Shown here piece by piece: positions 51,923-59,286 of a stretch of 64,000 nt of DNA (positions are counted from its first letter, which is position 1; each line of letters opens with the position of its first letter). A program made the position numbers and the translations under genes. Source of the DNA: Azospirillum oryzae (GTDB taxonomy: Bacteria; Pseudomonadota; Alphaproteobacteria; Azospirillales; Azospirillaceae); NCBI RefSeq assembly GCF_900177515.1, contig NZ_FXAK01000007.1, forward strand, positions 2,340,501 through 2,404,500. Reading direction: 5' to 3'. The notes beneath the pieces were generated by a model. That model saw only the letters and a list, made by a program, of their open reading frames with translations. It was not told the origin of the DNA and ran no database searches.

Positions 51923-52918
51923 TTAGCTCCGCGGAGCCGCCGCCCGGCGCAGGCGGTCGTTGATCGCCATGCCCAGCCCGACCTCCGGGATCGGCATCAC
52001 GGCGATGCGCTTCGCCCCGCTCTGGTCCAGGTTGCGCAGGTGCGAGAACAGGTTGGCCGCCGCCTCGTTCAGGTCGCCTTCCAGGCTCAGGTTCAGGCGG
52101 GTGATGCCGCCGAAGACGAAGCGGTCGGGGCCGAAGGTCAGGAACGCCTCGTCCTCTTCCGCCGACGAGGCGTTGAGGCGCACCGCCGCATTCGGGGCGT
52201 AGTGGCTTTCCAACTGGCCGGGGGATTTGGGCGCGGTCGGGTCGCCGGCCGACAGGCGGATCGGGCCGATCAGCCGCTCCATCTCGTCGGGCAGCACGGC
52301 GCCGGGCCGCAGCAGCACCGCTTCGGGGCCGGTCAGGTCGATGACGGTGGACTCAAGCCCGACCATGCATTTGCCGCCGGTGACGATGCCGTCCACCCGG
52401 TCGCCCAGGCTTTCCAGCACATGGTGCGGCGTGGTCGGGCTGACGGCGCCGGAACGGTTGGCGCTGGGCGCGGCGATCGGCTTGCCGGCGGCACGCAGGA
52501 TGGCCTGGGCCACCGGGTGGTTGGGCACGCGGATGGCGATGCTGTCCAGCCCGGCGCTGACCAGCAGCGACAGCGCGGAGTTGGCCGGACGCGGCACCAC
52601 CATGGTCAGCGGGCCGGGCCAGAACTGCGTCGCCAGATCATGAGCGCGGTCGTCGAACAGGCCCCAGGAATGGGCGGCGACCAGATCGGGGACATGGACG
52701 ATCAGCGGGTTGAACTGCGGCCTGCCCTTGGCGGCGAAGATGGCGGCCACGGCGCGGTCGTCAGTGGCGTCGGCGCCCAAGCCATAGACCGTCTCGGTCG
52801 GGAAGGCGACCAGACGGCCGGCGCGCAGCATCTCGGCAGCGCGAGCAATGCCGGCGGGGGTGGCCGGGATCAGCGCCGGGCGCTTCTCACCGGTATCGGG
52901 TGCGGAATGGTCGGTCAC
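51923..52918 (-). CDS. Threonylcarbamoyl-AMP synthase, Sua5/YrdC family
   Basis: 331 residues, the long Sua5 form. The YrdC domain (about 18-210) shows GRLVAFPTETVYGLGADATD, KGRPQFNPLIVHV, WPGPLTMVVPR and APSANRSGAVSPTTP. The C-terminal Sua5 domain (about 240-330) is linked by SPGQLESHYAPNA. It makes the threonylcarbamoyl-adenylate used for t6A37 in tRNA. It lies 111 bp upstream of the GlcD-like gene and diverges from the ParA gene. Confidence 0.95.
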   Translation of the reverse strand: MTDHSAPDTGEKRPALIPATPAGIARAAEMLRAGRLVAFPTETVYGLGADATDDRAVAAIFAAKGRPQFNPLIVHVPDLVAAHSWGLFDDRAHDLATQFWPGPLTMVVPRPANSALSLLVSAGLDSIAIRVPNHPVAQAILRAAGKPIAAPSANRSGAVSPTTPHHVLESLGDRVDGIVTGGKCMVGLESTVIDLTGPEAVLLRPGAVLPDEMERLIGPIRLSAGDPTAPKSPGQLESHYAPNAAVRLNASSAEEDEAFLTFGPDRFVFGGITRLNLSLEGDLNEAAANLFSHLRNLDQSGAKRIAVMPIPEVGLGMAINDRLRRAAAPRS

Positions 52919-53032
52919 GGCGTCTTTCTAGCCCGTGCAGCACCGGTGTCAATTCGCGCGGTTGCACCGGTGCCATGCCCAAGGTTATGAGGGGAGTGCG
53001 CAATCAAGCAACACAACATGATGGGTGCGGGC

Positions 53033-53677
53033 ATGACGGGCAAGGTCTTCACCGTGGCGCAGCAGAAAGGCGGCGCCGGCAAGACCACGCTGGCCGCCCA
53101 CCTCGCCATTGCCTGGGCGCAGCTCGGGTACAGGGTCGCCACCGTCGACATCGACCCGCAGGGCAGCCTGACCCGCTGGCACGCCGTACGGGCCGAGGCG
53201 ACCGGTGGGCAGCCCGGCTTCACCCATGTGCAGATCACCGGCTGGCGCACCCAGGCCGAGGTGGAGAAGCTGGCCCGTGCCCACGACATCGTGGTGATCG
53301 ACAGCCCGCCGCACGCCCAGACGGAGGCGCGCATCGCCGTCCGTGCCGCCACGCTGGTGGTTGCGCCGGTGCAGCCGAGCCCGATGGATCTGTGGGCGGT
53401 GCATCCGACCATCGATCTGGCGGCGCAGGAGAAGCGCCGCCTGCTGCTGGTGCTGAACCGCGTGCCGCCGCGCGCCCGCATCGCCGACGAACTGATCGCC
53501 AAGGTGCATGAACTGGTCGATCCGCCGGCGGTGGAACTGGCGGCGGCCCAAGTCGGCAACCGCACCGCCTATGCCGGCACGCTGATGACCGGCCTGTCGG
53601 TGACGGAAGCCGCACGCAAGACCCAGGCGGCGGCCGAAATGCAGGCGCTGGCCGAGGAGATTTTGGGGCGGGTTTGA
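53033..53677 (+). CDS. ParA-family partition-type ATPase, orphan
   Basis: 214 residues from ATG 53033; ATG 53018 and 53021 are in frame. The deviant Walker A motif is QQKGGAGKTTLAAHLA, the switch I region includes VDIDPQGSLTRW, and Walker B is IVVIDSPPH. There is no ParB or CheW-like neighbour. Small solitary ParA proteins position chemoreceptor clusters, plasmids, carboxysomes or other cargo. The cargo here is unknown. A palindromic repeat follows 23 bp after the stop. Confidence 0.9.
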   Translation: MTGKVFTVAQQKGGAGKTTLAAHLAIAWAQLGYRVATVDIDPQGSLTRWHAVRAEATGGQPGFTHVQITGWRTQAEVEKLARAHDIVVIDSPPHAQTEARIAVRAATLVVAPVQPSPMDLWAVHPTIDLAAQEKRRLLLVLNRVPPRARIADELIAKVHELVDPPAVELAAAQVGNRTAYAGTLMTGLSVTEAARKTQAAAEMQALAEEILGRV

Positions 53678-53700
53678 GGGGGGATGTCTTTGAGGGGAGT

Positions 53701-53812
53701 TAGACCCCCACCTAACCTCCCCCGCTGGGCGGGGGAGGGACTGCCGCCACTCTCCCGAACAAGCGCTTGTCCCCTCCCCCGCCCAGCGGGGGAGGGTTAG
53801 GGTGGGGGTCTA
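53701..53812. repeat. Palindromic intergenic repeat, copy 2
   Basis: Nearly the reverse complement of copy 1 (24044-24155). Outer arms are AGACCCCCACCTAACCTCC and ...GGGTTAGGGTGGGGGTCT. Two inner hairpins with CCCCCGC/GCGGGGG arms flank a 12-bp perfect palindrome, ACAAGCGCTTGT, at 53759-53770. It lies between convergent ParA and bacterioferritin genes and may act as a bidirectional transcription stop. Confidence 0.9.
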
Positions 53813-53840
53813 GCGCCGCAAAGCTCCGACACCCCCAACC

Positions 53841-54320
53841 TCACTCCTTGAACTCGCCCATCGCCGACTGGATGTAGTTCGGCAGCCCGATGTCGTCGAT
53901 CAGGCTCAGCTGGGTTTCCAGATAGTCGATGCGCTCTTCCGACTCCTCCAGCAGTTCGGACAGCTCGTCGCGCGACACGTAGTCGGCCTTTTCCTCGCAC
54001 ACGGCGATGGCGTTGGCGATACGGTCGCGGGCCTCGCGCTCGGCGGCGAGGTCGCTGGAGAGGATCTCCGGCACATCCTCGCCGATGTGCAGCTTGCCGA
54101 GGTCCTGGAGGTTGGGGATCGCCTCGATGAACAGGATGCGTTCGATGATCTCGTCCGCGCTCTTCATCACCTCGATGGAGGCGTGATACTCCCACTTGCC
54201 CAGGGCCCTGACGCCCCAGTTCTTCAGCATGCGGGCGTGCAGGAAATACTGGTTGATCTGCGTCAGCTGGTCCTTCAGGACGATCTGAAGCTGGGCGATG
54301 ACGTCGCTGTTGCCTTTCAT
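53841..54320 (-). CDS. bfr: Bacterioferritin subunit, haem-type without ferroxidase site
   Basis: 159 residues, a four-helix bacterioferritin. Numbered as E. coli Bfr, it keeps the haem ligand M52 (EVMKSAD) and E94. Most ferroxidase ligands are changed: position 18 Q, 51 V, 54 S, 127 S and 130 R. I infer a structural and haem-binding subunit that cannot oxidise iron alone. The gene follows the second bfr after 14 bp, so both are made from one transcript. Confidence 0.93.
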   Translation of the reverse strand: MKGNSDVIAQLQIVLKDQLTQINQYFLHARMLKNWGVRALGKWEYHASIEVMKSADEIIERILFIEAIPNLQDLGKLHIGEDVPEILSSDLAAEREARDRIANAIAVCEEKADYVSRDELSELLEESEERIDYLETQLSLIDDIGLPNYIQSAMGEFKE

Positions 54321-54334
54321 GATCCGTCCTCCGC

Positions 54335-54817
54335 TCAGGTCGGGAAGCCGCCCATGGCCGACTGCAGGTAATTCTGCACGCCGAGCATGTCGATCAGGCC
54401 AAGCTGCTGCTCCAGCCAGTGGGCGTGGTCTTCTTCCGTGTCGACCAGCAGTTCCAGCAGGATGCGGCGGGTGTCGTAATCCTTCACCTGCTCGCAATAG
54501 GCGATTGCCTCCTTCAGGGCGGCCACCACCTCATATTCCAGGTTCAGGTCGTTCCGCATCATCTCCGGAACGGTCTTGCCGATGTGAATCGGGTCGCGGC
54601 TGGCGACGTCGGGCGTGCCTTCCAGGAACAGGATGCGGCGGATCAGCTTGTCGGCATGCTCCAGTTCCTCTTCCCGCTCGTGCGAGATGCGCTCGGCGAT
54701 CGCCTTGAGGCCCATGTCCTCCATGCTGCGCGCATGGGACAGATACTGGTCGGCCGCGCTCAGTTCGCCGGTAAGCAGCTTGTTCAAACGGTCCAGGACC
54801 CCTTGATCGCCTTGCAT
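54335..54817 (-). CDS. bfr: Bacterioferritin subunit, ferroxidase type without haem ligand
   Basis: 160 residues from ATG 54817 with AGGAG upstream. Ferroxidase residues are kept: E18, E51, H54, E94 and the ExxH pair at 128/131, one residue later than E. coli. Position 52, the haem-ligand Met, is Leu (EELEHADKL). With the downstream subunit it probably forms a mixed 24-mer that stores iron, like the Bfr1/Bfr2 pair of Magnetospirillum. A Fur-type operator lies 92 bp upstream of the start. Confidence 0.93.
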   Translation of the reverse strand: MQGDQGVLDRLNKLLTGELSAADQYLSHARSMEDMGLKAIAERISHEREEELEHADKLIRRILFLEGTPDVASRDPIHIGKTVPEMMRNDLNLEYEVVAALKEAIAYCEQVKDYDTRRILLELLVDTEEDHAHWLEQQLGLIDMLGVQNYLQSAMGGFPT

Positions 54818-55205
54818 GGTGGGATGCTCCTGAATGGATAATTTGTCGCACCTTGTCACAAACGAAGGAATCGCACAATAAAAATCTCCTGCGAAAACAA
54901 AAATGTAGTTGATAGTCACTATCATTTGGGCTGGTGGCGAGCTGCACAAAATACAGTCAAGGCCGGATGTCTGTTTTGCGAATCAATGTCAATTGCGATT
55001 GGGAAGGAAATGAGGGAAATCCCCGGCATGACTTATGGGATTTGACTTGCGGCAGCGCAGCGATGCTTGAGCCGGAAAACAGGCCGGCGGCGGCGCCGGT
55101 TCCCGCCACCCCGATCCGGCCGCCGCATTGAGGCAGTGGCCGTTCCGTGGTAACAGACCGCGGGAATTCCTCGCCCTTCATTTCAACGACAGCCGGATTG
55201 CGGCC
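54818..55205. other. 388-bp divergent regulatory region between bfr and tyrS
   Basis: No credible coding frame. It is AT-rich near the bfr side (54840-54960), unusual for this genome, and contains the Fur-type palindrome at 54910-54924. The tyrS side (55050-55130) has GC-rich repeats of CCGGCGGCGGCGCCGG type; no T-box or clear attenuator is recognised. Confidence 0.6.
54910..54924. promoter_or_regulatory. Fur box upstream of the bfr operon
   Basis: TGATAGTCACTATCA is a perfect 7-1-7 inverted repeat and differs from the Fur consensus TGATAATnATTATCA at one position in each arm. It is 92 bp upstream of the first bfr start in an AT-rich island. Iron-dependent control by Fur is inferred. Confidence 0.75.
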
Positions 55206-56474
55206 ATGACGACGACCACCCCCTCGGCCCCCTCTTCGGAGTTCCTGCGCACCCTTCAGGAGCGCGGGTTCATCCATCAGTGCACCGATCTCGCCACGCT
55301 GGACGAGCGGGCGCAGAAGGGGCCGATCGTCGCCTATATCGGCTTCGACTGCACCGCCGACTCCTTGCATGTCGGCAGCCTGCTGCCGATCATGATGCTG
55401 CGCTGGCTGCAGAAGACCGGCCACAAGCCGATCGTCCTGATGGGCGGCGGCACCACCAAGATCGGCGATCCGTCCGGCAAGGACGAGGCGCGCCAGCTGC
55501 TGACCGACGAGGTCATCGCCAACAACATGGCGGGCATCAAGCGCATCTTCGGCCGCTATCTCACCTTCGGGGACGGTCCGACCGACGCTGTGATGGCGAA
55601 CAACGCCGACTGGCTGGACGAGCTGAAATACATCCCGCTGCTGCGCGACATCGGCCGGCATTTCACCATCAACCGGATGATGAGCTTCGAGTCGGTCAAG
55701 CTGCGGCTGGACCGCGAGCAGCCGCTGACCTTCCTCGAATTCAACTACATGATCCTGCAGGCCTACGACTTCGTGGAGCTGAAGCGGCGCTATGGCTGCA
55801 GTTTGCAGATGGGCGGGTCGGACCAGTGGGGCAACATCGTCAACGGCGTCGAACTCGGCCGCCGCACCGACGGGGCGGAGCTGTTCGGCCTGACCACGCC
55901 GCTGCTAACCACCTCGTCGGGCGCCAAGATGGGCAAGACGGCCGCCGGCGCGGTGTGGCTGACCGCCGACAAGCTCGGCAGCTATGATTTCTGGCAGTAC
56001 TGGCGCAACACCGAGGATGCCGACGTCGGCCGCTTCCTGCGCCTCTACACCGAGCTGCCGCTGGACGAGGTCGCCCGGCTGGAAAGCCTGCAGGGCGCCG
56101 AGATCAACGAGGCCAAGAAGATCCTCGCCAACGAGGTCACCAGGCTCGCCCATGGCGAGGAGGCCGCGCTGGAGGCCGCCGAGACCGCGCGCCGCGCCTT
56201 CGAGGAAGGCGCCGCGGCCGAGGGGCTGCCCAGCATCGAGGTCGCCCGCGCCGATCTGGAGGCCGGCCTGCCGGTGGTCGATCTGCTGGTGTCGGCCGGT
56301 CTGGCGGCGTCGAAGGGCGAGGCGCGGCGCCTGATCAAGGGCGGCGGGGCCAAGCTGAACGACGGGCCGATCGCCGACGAGACGGCGAAGGCGACGGCGG
56401 CGGACCTGAACGCCGACGGCGTGGTCAAGCTCAGTGCCGGCAAGAAGCGGCATGCGCTGGTGAAGGTGGGGTAA
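55206..56474 (+). CDS. tyrS: Tyrosyl-tRNA synthetase
   Basis: 422 residues from ATG 55206. The class I signatures are HVGSLLPI (HIGH-like) and AKMGKTAAG (KMSKS-like). YIGFDCTADSLH, GGGTTKIGDPSGKDEARQ and LQMGGSDQWGNIVNG are diagnostic. The C-terminal S4-like RNA-binding domain begins near residue 360 (LLVSAGLAASKGEARRLIKGGG). It charges tRNA-Tyr. A strong 12-bp hairpin follows the stop. Confidence 0.97.
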   Translation: MTTTTPSAPSSEFLRTLQERGFIHQCTDLATLDERAQKGPIVAYIGFDCTADSLHVGSLLPIMMLRWLQKTGHKPIVLMGGGTTKIGDPSGKDEARQLLTDEVIANNMAGIKRIFGRYLTFGDGPTDAVMANNADWLDELKYIPLLRDIGRHFTINRMMSFESVKLRLDREQPLTFLEFNYMILQAYDFVELKRRYGCSLQMGGSDQWGNIVNGVELGRRTDGAELFGLTTPLLTTSSGAKMGKTAAGAVWLTADKLGSYDFWQYWRNTEDADVGRFLRLYTELPLDEVARLESLQGAEINEAKKILANEVTRLAHGEEAALEAAETARRAFEEGAAAEGLPSIEVARADLEAGLPVVDLLVSAGLAASKGEARRLIKGGGAKLNDGPIADETAKATAADLNADGVVKLSAGKKRHALVKVG

Positions 56475-56484
56475 GCAGGGTCAC

Positions 56485-56520
56485 GGTGCCGGCCGGGGCC
56501 TTGAGTCGCCGGCCGGCACC
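56485..56520. terminator. Hairpin between convergent tyrS and livH-like genes
   Basis: GGTGCCGGCCGG (56485-56496) and CCGGCCGGCACC (56509-56520) form a perfect 12-bp stem with a 12-base loop, starting 10 bp after the tyrS stop and ending 6 bp before the opposing stop. No T-run follows on either strand, so its efficiency as an intrinsic terminator is uncertain. Confidence 0.55.
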
Positions 56521-56526
56521 TCCCGC

Positions 56527-57834
56527 CTAATCTCCCCTGCCCCGCGCCTGCCCCATCAGTCCCTGCGGCCGGTAGATCAGGAACAGCGTCAGCAGCCCGA
56601 ACGCGACGATGTCCTTGTAGGCGAGCGCGAAATAGGCCGACCAGAAGGTCTCAACCAACCCCAGCAGGGCGCCGCCCAGCATCGCCCCCGGCACCGATCC
56701 GATGCCGCCGACCACCGCCGCGGCCAGCGCCTTGAAGCCGATCAGATAGCCGGTGAAGAAGCTCACCCCACCATAATACAGCGCGATCACCGCCCCTGCC
56801 GCCGCGGCCAGCCCGCCGCCGATGGCGAAGGTCGCCGCCACCGTCCGGTTGACGTCCACCCCCACCAGCTCCGCCGCCGCGATGTCGTCGGTGCAGGCGC
56901 GATGGGCCCGGCCGAAGGCGGTGCGCTGCATGATGCCCCACAGCAAGGCATAGAGCCCGCCGGTCAGCGCCAGGATCGCCAGCTGCGCCGTCAGGGCGGT
57001 GACGGTGAAGGCCCCATCGCTCAGCAGGTCGTACCGCCCGGTCATTACCGGCGCCGGCCACCAGTCGCGCGCGCCGTGCAGCAGCCGCACCCCCTCCTGA
57101 CAGGCGATGGACAGCCCGACCGCGACGATCAGCGGCGTGTGGCTGCGCACCCCGCGCAGTCGGCGGAAGACCAGCCGGTCCATCGTCCAGCCCTGCACCG
57201 CGGTGAAGCCCATCACCAGCACCAGCACGCCGAGCAGCGCCGGCGGCCATGTCGCCCAGCCGGCCATGCCCAACCCGGCCGCCGCCATCGCCGTCAGCAT
57301 GGCGCCGATCATCGTCAGCTCCCCCATCGCCAGATTGATCTGGCCGAGGATGGCGTAGACCAGGGTGTAGCCCAGCGCCAGCAGCCCATAGACGCAGGCG
57401 ACGGTGGCGGCGTTGATGATTTGCTGGACCAGGAACAGGACGGGCGTCCAGCGCGTCGGCTGCGGTCTGTCGATCTCCACCACCCCGCCGACGGCATCGC
57501 GCGGCGGCCGGATGCGCAGCCATTGCTGCAGCATGGCGAAGCGGATGCCGGTCAGCCAGCCGTTGCGGTCGGTGGCCACCGCGACCAGGGTGCGCCGCCC
57601 CTCTTCCATCGAGGTGCCGGCGAAGCGGCAGGCGATCCAGTGCGCCTGCCCGCCGCTGCGGTAATCGATGCGCAGCACCCGCTTGTCTTCGGCGTAAGCG
57701 CGGGTGGACAGGCCGGTGACGGGACCGTCGTCGAAGGCCGGGATCAGCTTCCGGCACAGCGCATCCTGGTCGGCATCGACACCGCACCCGGTGAGCAGCA
57801 GGACGAGGCACAACAGCGGCAGGATGCGAGGCAC
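56527..57834 (-). CDS. LivH-type ABC permease fused to an N-terminal lipoprotein-like domain
   Basis: 435 residues. It begins with a lipoprotein signal (ILPLLCLVLLLTGCGVD, Cys about 17) and about 115 residues of a soluble domain (CRKLIPAF, LRIDYRSGGQAHWIACRF). The rest is a branched-chain-amino-acid permease of the LivH/UrtB type with 8 or so helices (LGYTLVYAILGQINLAMGE, GRAHRACTDDIAAAELVGVDV, FFTGYLIGFKALAAAVVGGIGSVPGA). No LivM, ATPase or binding protein gene adjoins it. The soluble part would lie in the periplasm before TM1. Confidence 0.88.
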   Translation of the reverse strand: MPRILPLLCLVLLLTGCGVDADQDALCRKLIPAFDDGPVTGLSTRAYAEDKRVLRIDYRSGGQAHWIACRFAGTSMEEGRRTLVAVATDRNGWLTGIRFAMLQQWLRIRPPRDAVGGVVEIDRPQPTRWTPVLFLVQQIINAATVACVYGLLALGYTLVYAILGQINLAMGELTMIGAMLTAMAAAGLGMAGWATWPPALLGVLVLVMGFTAVQGWTMDRLVFRRLRGVRSHTPLIVAVGLSIACQEGVRLLHGARDWWPAPVMTGRYDLLSDGAFTVTALTAQLAILALTGGLYALLWGIMQRTAFGRAHRACTDDIAAAELVGVDVNRTVAATFAIGGGLAAAAGAVIALYYGGVSFFTGYLIGFKALAAAVVGGIGSVPGAMLGGALLGLVETFWSAYFALAYKDIVAFGLLTLFLIYRPQGLMGQARGRGD

Positions 57835-57905
57835 GGAACCGCCCGGTCAGGTGGGATGGTTCAGCCTACCGACAATTTGGGAGGGTGGGAAGGTGGTCGC
57901 GCGGG

Positions 57906-58032
57906 TGCCCCCTCCCCATCCCTCCCCCTCTTCGAGGGAGAGGGGGCCGAATGCTTGTTGGCGTGATGTATGTGCCAAAGCGGCGGCAGTTCCCTCTCCC
58001 GCCGAAGGCGGGGGAGGGTTAGGGAGGGGGCA
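57906..58032. repeat. Palindromic intergenic repeat, copy 3 (diverged)
   Basis: About 127 bp with the same plan as copies 1 and 2: outer arms TGCCCCCTCCC and GGGAGGGGGCA, inner hairpins (CCCTCTTCGAGGG and CCGCCGAAGGCGG) and the shared internal words GCTTGTT and GCGGCGGCAGT. It separates two - strand genes, asd and the LivH-like permease. Confidence 0.8.
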
Positions 58033-58050
58033 AGAGCTGAGCCTACCCCG

Positions 58051-59070
58051 TCACTCCACCATGTAATCCCGCACCAGCAGTTCCGCGATCTGCACGGCGT
58101 TCAGCGCCGCGCCCTTGCGCAGGTTGTCGGCGACGCACCAGAAGGACAGGCCGTTCTCCACCGTGAAGTCGTCGCGGATGCGGCTGACGAAGACCGGGTT
58201 GTCGCCGGCGATCTCGACCGGGGTGACATAGCCGTCGCTGGTCTGCTGGTCGACCACCGACACGCCGGGGGCGGCGCGCAGGATGACGCGGGCCTCCTCG
58301 GCGTTGATCGGCTCCTCCGTCTCGATGTTGATCGACAGGGCATGGCCGATGAAGGTGGGAACGCGGACGCAGGTGGCGGCGACCTTGATCTTGGGATCGA
58401 GGATCTTCTTGGTCTCCACCATCATCTTCCACTCTTCCTTGGTGGAACCGTCCTCCATGAAGGCGTCGATCTGGGGGATGACGTTGAAGGCGATCTGCTT
58501 GGGGAAGACGCTCTTGGCGATGGGGTCGTTGACGAAGATGGCGCGGGTCTGGGTGAACAACTCGTCCATCGCCTCCTTGCCGGCGCCCGACACCGACTGG
58601 TAGGTCGACACCACGACGCGGCGGATCTTGTAACGGTCGTGCAGCGGCTTCAGCGCCACCGCCATCTGGATGGTGGAGCAGTTGGGGTTGGCGATGATGC
58701 CGCGCTTGCGATAGCCGGCAAGCGCCTCCGGGTTCACCTCCGGCACCACCAGCGGCACGTCGGGGTCCATGCGGAAGTGCGAGGTGTTGTCGATCACCAT
58801 GGCACCGGCGGCGGCGGCACGCGGCACATGCACGGCCGAGACCTTGGCGCCGGGCGACGACAGGACGATGTCGACGCCATGGAAGTCGAACTTGTTCAGA
58901 TCCTGGACCTTGAGGATGTCGTCCTCGCCATAGGACACCTCCTGGCCGATCGACTTTTCCGAGGCGAGGGCGATGACCTTGTCGGCCGGGAACTTCCGCT
59001 CGGCCAGCGTTTGCAGGATCTCGCGCCCGACATTGCCGGTGGCGCCGATGACCGCGACGGTATAGCCCAT
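58051..59070 (-). CDS. asd: Aspartate-semialdehyde dehydrogenase
   Basis: 339 residues. It starts MGYTVAVIGATGNVGREIL (NADP-binding). The catalytic Cys lies in ANPNCSTIQM, and VSTYQSVSGAGKEAMDEL and RVPTFIGHALSINIE are typical. It reduces aspartyl phosphate to the semialdehyde, the branch point to lysine, threonine, methionine and diaminopimelate. Single gene, divergent from the peptide-binding protein gene. Confidence 0.97.
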   Translation of the reverse strand: MGYTVAVIGATGNVGREILQTLAERKFPADKVIALASEKSIGQEVSYGEDDILKVQDLNKFDFHGVDIVLSSPGAKVSAVHVPRAAAAGAMVIDNTSHFRMDPDVPLVVPEVNPEALAGYRKRGIIANPNCSTIQMAVALKPLHDRYKIRRVVVSTYQSVSGAGKEAMDELFTQTRAIFVNDPIAKSVFPKQIAFNVIPQIDAFMEDGSTKEEWKMMVETKKILDPKIKVAATCVRVPTFIGHALSINIETEEPINAEEARVILRAAPGVSVVDQQTSDGYVTPVEIAGDNPVFVSRIRDDFTVENGLSFWCVADNLRKGAALNAVQIAELLVRDYMVE

Positions 59071-59286
59071 GACGGTGGTTTCCTTCTGCCGAATGTCCGC
59101 GAATACAAGAATGGTGCCGGGGGGCGATAGGAGCTAGGCGCTTTCCCCACGAATTGCAACCCGTCCCGGGCGGAAACGGCAGGCGGGGCGGAAACGGCCA
59201 ATCTGCCGGATTGACATACCGGGGAAGGCAGCAGGAAGATTCACCCCTCAACAGTGCCCGAACGGGCCTCCAGGGAGACTTCACGG

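Noticed and set aside
55050..55205. T-box or attenuator in front of tyrS
   Set aside because: No specifier loop, T-box sequence or terminator/antiterminator pair could be drawn, and T-boxes are rare in alphaproteobacteria.
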